Shown piece after piece: positions 5,853 to 8,436 of a stretch of 8,436 bases of DNA. Made by a program: the position numbers and the translations under genes. Source of the stretch: Gaiellasilicea sp035645095 (GTDB lineage Bacteria; Actinomycetota; Thermoleophilia; Gaiellales; Gaiellaceae); NCBI GenBank assembly GCA_035645095.1, contig DASQNG010000014.1, forward strand, positions 1 through 8,436, given 5' to 3'. Positions within the stretch are counted from its first letter, which is position 1; every line of letters starts with the position of its first letter. A model generated the notes under the pieces. That model had not been told where the DNA came from, ran no database searches, and saw nothing but the letters and a program-made list of their open reading frames with translations.

Positions 5853-6251
5853 GTGAGCACACAGAGGGACACGACGGTCCGCGTCCTGATCGCGGACGAT
5901 CACCGCCTGTTCGCGGAGGCGCTCGCAGCCATGCTCGCGTCCGAGGAGCGCGTGTCGGTCGTCGGCTGCGCCGGTGACGGCCGGGAAGCGGTCGAGCTCG
6001 TACGGAGGCTCCGGCCCGACGTCGTGCTGCTCGACATTTCGATGCCGGTGATGGACGGCTTCGAGGCAGCGCAGGAGATCGCGCGCGAGCCCGACGCGCC
6101 CTCCGTCGTGATGGTGACGGGGTCGAACGCCGCACAGGACGTCGACCGCGCCCGGCGCGCAGGCGCCCGTGCCTACGTGACGAAGGACGAGATCGCGGCG
6201 ACCCTCGTCGACTCGATCTTCGGCGCGGTCGGCGCCAAGTCCCGTTGCTAG
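5853..6251 (+). CDS. Receiver-only response regulator
   Basis: This CheY-like receiver domain (132 aa) accepts phosphate from a sensor kinase, and no kinase is encoded in this window. The acidic pocket is Asp15-Asp16 in VLIADDHRLFAEAL. The phospho-acceptor is Asp61 in VVLLDISMPVMDGFEAA. The switch Thr89 is in VMVTGS and Lys111 in AYVTKDE, so it should be phosphorylatable. The DDH start is typical of NarL/LuxR-type regulators, but the chain stops about 20 residues after the receiver, with no helix-turn-helix. It therefore cannot bind DNA through a fused output domain and probably signals by protein contact. GTG 5853 is chosen because AGGGGG lies 4 nt upstream and the receiver begins soon after. 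secG follows 12 bp downstream. Confidence 0.88.
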   Translation: MSTQRDTTVRVLIADDHRLFAEALAAMLASEERVSVVGCAGDGREAVELVRRLRPDVVLLDISMPVMDGFEAAQEIAREPDAPSVVMVTGSNAAQDVDRARRAGARAYVTKDEIAATLVDSIFGAVGAKSRC

Positions 6252-6254
6252 GCT
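6249..6254 (+). promoter_or_regulatory. Candidate -10 element (TAGGCT) of secG, overlapping the receiver stop codon
   Basis: TAGGCT begins with the TAG stop of the receiver gene and lies 9 nt before the secG ATG, which would give an mRNA with at most a few untranslated bases. It is less exact than the 6-7 nt spacing at other genes here. Readthrough from the receiver gene is also possible. Confidence 0.4.
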
Positions 6255-6263
6255 GTCGCCGCG

Positions 6264-6485
6264 ATGGTTCAGGTGGCAGCGGTCTTCCAGGTGCTCGTCG
6301 GAGCCGGTCTCGTGGGGCTGATCCTCATGCACTCGGGCCGCGACACGGGCATGGGCGGCATGGGCTTCACGCCGGCGTCGCAGGGCGGCACGCACATCGT
6401 CGAGCGCAACCTGACCCGCGTCACCGTTGCGGTGGCGGTCGTGTTCTTCGTGAACACGGTGGTGCTCTACCGCGTGCTCGCCTAG
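6264..6485 (+). CDS. secG: Preprotein translocase subunit SecG
   Basis: This small membrane subunit (73 aa) of the SecYEG channel aids SecA-driven export of unfolded proteins. It shows the two hydrophobic helices expected of SecG (about 2-22 and 50-72). Between them lies the glycine/methionine-rich cytoplasmic loop LMHSGRDTGMGGMGF with the family's HSGR-type motif. Length is normal for the family. ATG 6264 gives the first helix immediately, and no Shine-Dalgarno is evident. A tRNA-Leu gene follows 61 bp later, an adjacency also known in Escherichia coli (secG-leuU). Confidence 0.93.
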   Translation: MVQVAAVFQVLVGAGLVGLILMHSGRDTGMGGMGFTPASQGGTHIVERNLTRVTVAVAVVFFVNTVVLYRVLA

Positions 6486-6529
6486 AGCGGACGGCGGCGG
6501 CCGGTTCCGGAGCGGTCGGCGCCAGCGGC

Positions 6530-6535
6530 TACAAT
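6530..6535 (+). promoter_or_regulatory. -10 element (TACAAT) of tRNA-Leu
   Basis: TACAAT differs from the TATAAT consensus at one base and ends 11 nt before the mature tRNA 5' end, so a leader of about 5 nt would be removed by RNase P. No good -35 hexamer is seen at 16-19 bp. Confidence 0.6.
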
Positions 6536-6546
6536 GCCGATCCCTC

Positions 6547-6630
<84 letters not shown>

Positions 6631-6642
6631 TCACGAGGAGTT

Positions 6643-6668
6643 CGAAGGCGGGCCGCGGCCCGCCTTCG
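6643..6668 (+). terminator. Hairpin after tRNA-Leu, probable terminator without T-tract
   Basis: A perfect 11-bp GC-rich stem (6643-6653 with 6658-6668) closes a CGCG loop 12 nt after the tRNA. No run of T follows, as is common for hairpin terminators in GC-rich actinobacteria. It lies 41 bp upstream of the lexA -35 and would insulate lexA from tRNA transcription. Confidence 0.65.
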
Positions 6669-6709
6669 CGCATCTCGGCTCGATCTCGGCACGCGCGAAG
6701 GCTCGGGAG

Positions 6710-6738
6710 TTGACGTCGTCCGAAAGGATCTCTAGCCT
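6710..6738 (+). promoter_or_regulatory. lexA promoter (TTGACG-N17-TAGCCT)
   Basis: A -35 TTGACG (6710-6715) and a -10 TAGCCT (6733-6738) are separated by exactly 17 bp, the best-formed sigma-70 type promoter in the window. Transcription should start near 6745, at the edge of the SOS box, giving a leader of about 55 nt with a Shine-Dalgarno. Confidence 0.8.
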
Positions 6739-6744
6739 CCCTAA

Positions 6745-6758
6745 CGAACACACGTTCG
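6745..6758 (+). promoter_or_regulatory. SOS box / LexA operator
   Basis: CGAACACACGTTCG matches the Gram-positive and actinobacterial LexA site CGAAC-N4-GTTCG at every defined base. It covers the predicted transcription start of lexA, so LexA bound here would block its own gene until cleaved. Confidence 0.92.
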
Positions 6759-6799
6759 ACGCTTTAGCGCCGATCCCGCCGACCAAGGAGAAGACCACC

Positions 6800-7432
6800 G
6801 TGCTGACAGCACGCCAGCAGGAGATCTGGGGCTTCCTCGTCGAGTACGTCGACCGCCACGGTTACCCGCCGACGGTGCGCGAGATCGGTCAAGCGGTCGG
6901 CCTCGCGTCGCCCTCCACGGTCCATGCACACCTCGCGAACCTCGAGCGCGCCGGCCTGCTCCGGCGGGATCCGACGAAGCCCAGGGCACTCGAGCTCGTC
7001 GGCCACCGGCGGGAGGTCGCCCGTGCGCCGGAGCGCGAGCCGGAGCAGCAGCAGCGCCTGCCTCTGCTCGGGCAGATCGCAGCCGGTGCGCCGCTCCTCG
7101 CGGAGGAGAACGTCGAGGACGAGATCGCCGTCCCGGAGCCGCTCGGCCGCGGCGCGGACTTCCTGCTGCGTGTGCGCGGCGACTCGATGATCGACGCCGG
7201 GATCCTCGACGGCGATACGCTCGTCGTGCAGCGGGCACAGGACGCCCGCAACGGGGAGATCGTCGTGGCCCTCGTCGGCGACGACGAGGCGGCGGACGAG
7301 GCGACCGTGAAGACGTTCTACCGGGAGGACGGCCGCGTCCGCCTGCAGCCCGAGAACGCGGCGCTCGCGCCGATCTACGCGCAGCACGTACAGATCCTCG
7401 GCCGCGTCACGGGGGTCTTCCGGAGCCTCTGA
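6800..7432 (+). CDS. lexA: SOS repressor LexA
   Basis: This repressor of the SOS response (210 aa) cuts itself when stimulated by RecA filaments after DNA damage. The N-terminal winged helix-turn-helix covers residues 1-70 (MLTARQQEIWGFL, then YPPTVREIGQAVGLASPSTVHAHLANLE). A charged, Gln-rich hinge follows. The S24 latent protease domain contains the Ala95-Gly96 cleavage site in GQIAAGAPLLA, the nucleophile Ser129 in RGDSM and the general base Lys171 in ATVKTFYRE. All catalytic parts are present and length is normal. GTG 6800 is chosen because AAGGAG lies 9 nt upstream and the product begins with the usual LexA N-terminus. The longer upstream reading would cross the tRNA gene. An SOS box at its transcription start shows autoregulation. 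The stop codon shares one base with the next gene's ATG (TGATG). Confidence 0.97.
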   Translation: MLTARQQEIWGFLVEYVDRHGYPPTVREIGQAVGLASPSTVHAHLANLERAGLLRRDPTKPRALELVGHRREVARAPEREPEQQQRLPLLGQIAAGAPLLAEENVEDEIAVPEPLGRGADFLLRVRGDSMIDAGILDGDTLVVQRAQDARNGEIVVALVGDDEAADEATVKTFYREDGRVRLQPENAALAPIYAQHVQILGRVTGVFRSL

Positions 7433-7632
7433 TGGGGGTGTCGTTCCTCAACCGCACGCTCGACCAGGAGCTCGCGGCGCTCGCACGCGGCGCGAGCCTC
7501 GAATGCCTCGTGTGCGGCGAGTTCCTGCTCCGCCGCGAAGCGGCGCACGCGTGTCTGGAATGCGGGTTCCTGCTCTGCGACGGGCTGGAGATCCCGCGAT
7601 CGGAGCTAGAATTCGTCGCGCAGGCCGGGTGA
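7432..7632 (+). CDS. Small zinc-ribbon protein coupled to lexA
   Basis: This 66-aa protein, not recognised as a named family, has the start MGVSFLNRTLDQEL. It has two CxxC knuckles, CLVCGE (Cys25, Cys28) and CLECG (Cys41, Cys44), spaced 12 residues apart, plus Cys49. This is a zinc-ribbon arrangement that should bind one zinc ion. Its ATG overlaps the lexA stop as TGATG, so it is very probably translated by re-initiation and made together with LexA, and thus induced by DNA damage. That is inference. Its 3' end carries the rnpB promoter, including the CTA leucine codon at 7606-7608, a codon otherwise avoided here. Its last bases lie within the rnpB transcript. The function is unknown. Nucleic-acid or protein binding is plausible for a lone ribbon. 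Confidence 0.82.
   Translation: MGVSFLNRTLDQELAALARGASLECLVCGEFLLRREAAHACLECGFLLCDGLEIPRSELEFVAQAG
7607..7612 (+). promoter_or_regulatory. -10 element (TAGAAT) of rnpB inside the zinc-ribbon gene
   Basis: TAGAAT differs from TATAAT at one base and ends 7 nt before G7620, the first base of the RNase P RNA P1 helix, which fits a start at the mature 5' end. A weak -35 candidate CTGGAG lies at 7585-7590 with a 16-bp spacer. Confidence 0.68.
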
Positions 7633-7978
7633 CCGCGTCGCTCGCCCTCTCGGGGGCGGGCGCCGAGGAAAGTCCGGACACCACAGGGCAGGACGCTGGG
7701 GAAACCCCAGGCGGCGAAAGCCGACGGAAAGTGGAACAGAAAGCAGACCGCCGGCACGCTCCCGCTCGCGGGAGCGTGCCGGTAAGGGTGAAACGGTGGG
7801 GTAAGGGCCCACCAGCGCCGTGGTGACACGGCGGCTCGCCAAACCCCGTCCGGTGCAAGGTGAAGCAGATCCCGCTGACGCGGCCCGCCGAGGGATCGGG
7901 TACACCGCTCGAGCCGCAGGGCAACCTTCGGCCTAGAGGGATGGTCACCCTCGACAGAATCCGGCTTACAGGCCTGCT
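7620..7978 (+). ncRNA. rnpB: RNase P RNA, bacterial type A
   Basis: This is the catalytic RNA of RNase P, which with protein RnpA removes 5' leaders from pre-tRNA. Conserved cores seen are GAGGAAAGTCCGGACACCAC at about 7664 (P4 5' side), AAGGGTGAAACGGTGGGGTAAGGGCCCACC after P12 (quoted by parts: AGGGTGAAACGGTG, GGTAAGGGCCCACC), GGTGCAAGG, and near the 3' end CGACAGAATCCGGCTTACA. P1 is a perfect 7-bp helix, GCAGGCC (7620-7626) with GGCCTGC (7971-7977), which sets both ends. P12 is a 14-bp stem (7752-7765 with 7770-7783). P15 pairs GATCCC (7868-7873) with GGGATC (7892-7897). Its loop lacks the usual GGU. The 5' end overlaps the last 13 bases of the zinc-ribbon gene. Confidence 0.96.
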
Positions 7979-7982
7979 AAGG

Positions 7983-8008
7983 GAACCCCTGCAAACGCAG
8001 GGGTTTCT
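7983..8008 (+). terminator. Intrinsic terminator of rnpB
   Basis: AACCCCTGC (7984-7992) pairs with GCAGGGGTT (7997-8005) around an AAAC loop. A short T-rich end, TTTCT, follows from 8004. It begins 6 nt after the last base of the P1 helix, exactly where the transcript should stop. Confidence 0.82.
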
Positions 8009-8198
8009 ACTTGGGAGGATCGGCAGGGGTGCAGCTCGGGTCGGAGTAGGAGCCTCGGGCGCGTAAAGAGCCGTAGGGGGCCGCGACAGGGCGCGCCCAG
8101 CCGAGCCGTCCGCGGACTCCGTCTGCATGCTCGCAACGGTGGCAGCAAGCGGCACGAGGACCGCGACGGAACCGGCGCGGAAGGTCGGTTCAGCGAAC
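8009..8198. other. Intergenic region between rnpB terminator and a convergent gene
   Basis: This 190-bp stretch lies between the rnpB terminator and the stop codon of the gene on minus. I see no coding frame with family-like content, tRNA, strong hairpin or repeat in it. A weak pairing of AACCG with CGGTT near 8170-8190 is not enough to call a terminator for the minus gene. Confidence 0.6.
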
Positions 8199-8436
8199 TC
8201 AGGCGTGGAGCAGCTCGCGGAGCTTGAGCACCGTGTTGAGGTTGCGCACAGTCACGTCGCGGTAGTGCGGCTGCGCGGGGAGGTCGAGGCCCGTACGCGT
8301 GAGCGCGTCGCGGCGGGTCGCCATGAGCAGCGCGCCAGAGGTGACGACCAGCTCGTCGATGCCGTCCTTCGGCGTGAGGTCACGGGCGATCGAACGGGCG
8401 TCGCCGCTCGGAAGGACGAAGGCGACGCTGACCCGC
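8199..8436 (-). CDS. Unrecognised protein, C-terminal 78 residues
   Basis: An open frame enters from the right edge and ends at TGA 8201-8199. It reads RVSVAFVLPSGDARSIARDL, then TPKDGIDELVVTSGALL, and ends VRNLNTVLKLRELLHA. I do not recognise a family. The mix of hydrophobic strand (VSVAFVLP), acidic turn and amphipathic C-terminal helix looks like a soluble alpha/beta protein, and no membrane segment is seen. The 5' end and promoter lie outside the window. The call as coding rests on the uninterrupted frame to the edge, protein-like composition and third-position G/C typical of this region. Confidence 0.65.
   Translation of the reverse strand, partial: RVSVAFVLPSGDARSIARDLTPKDGIDELVVTSGALLMATRRDALTRTGLDLPAQPHYRDVTVRNLNTVLKLRELLHA

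Noticed and set aside
7752..7783. Long inverted repeat as a possible mobile-element end or terminator
   Set aside because: It is the P12 stem of RNase P RNA, just before the conserved GGTAAGGGTGAAA segment.
7503..7826. Open frames crossing rnpB on both strands
   Set aside because: The region is accounted for by RNase P RNA with conserved core and P1 pairing. The peptides are low-complexity.

Overview
The window is very GC-rich (roughly 70% by eye) and packed with short-gap and divergent genes. It looks like an actinobacterial chromosome, perhaps a deep-branching lineage such as Thermoleophilia/Gaiellales. That placement is inferred from base composition, a Gram-positive type SOS box (CGAAC-N4-GTTCG), a MoaD-MoaE fusion and many TANNNT promoters set for leaderless mRNA. 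It is not a database result. Most of the window is core or metabolic chromosome. I see no mobile element, phage gene, CRISPR array or obvious new defence system.

Layout, left to right. (1) 1-387 minus: a fused MoaD-MoaE molybdopterin synthase cut by the window edge, divergent from 436-2013 plus, the catalytic subunit of a two-part methylmalonyl-CoA mutase. The 48-bp gap holds two back-to-back promoters. (2) 4616-2027 minus: a three-gene ABC-2 type exporter operon (ATPase, permease, permease) joined by 4-nt start/stop overlaps, the last apparently starting at CTG. (3) 4641-5639 plus: a GT4-type glycosyltransferase, divergent from the ABC operon across only 24 bp and overlapping at its 3' end a small TPR-like gene on minus (5575-5814). 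(4) 5853-6485 plus: a receiver-only response regulator and secG, then tRNA-Leu(GAG) at 6547-6630 and a strong hairpin. (5) 6710-7632 plus: lexA with a clear TTGACG-N17-TAGCCT promoter and SOS box, and a translationally coupled 66-residue zinc-ribbon protein. (6) 7620-7978 plus: RNase P RNA (rnpB), whose promoter and first bases lie inside the zinc-ribbon gene, followed by a terminator. (7) 8436-8199 minus: the 3' end of an unrecognised gene.

How they fit together. moaX serves molybdenum cofactor synthesis. The mutase links propionate and odd-chain carbon to succinyl-CoA and must find its cobalamin-binding subunit elsewhere. The ABC operon and the glycosyltransferase share a divergent promoter, but nothing proves a shared substrate. 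secG, tRNA-Leu and rnpB are housekeeping functions (secretion, translation, tRNA maturation). lexA and the zinc-ribbon gene should rise together when DNA damage triggers LexA cleavage.

The most interesting signals are in gene expression: repeated leaderless promoter geometry, a CTG start, a promoter hidden in a coding sequence, overlapping divergent promoters, and an RNase P RNA lacking the usual GGU in L15 next to a tRNA gene with no encoded CCA.
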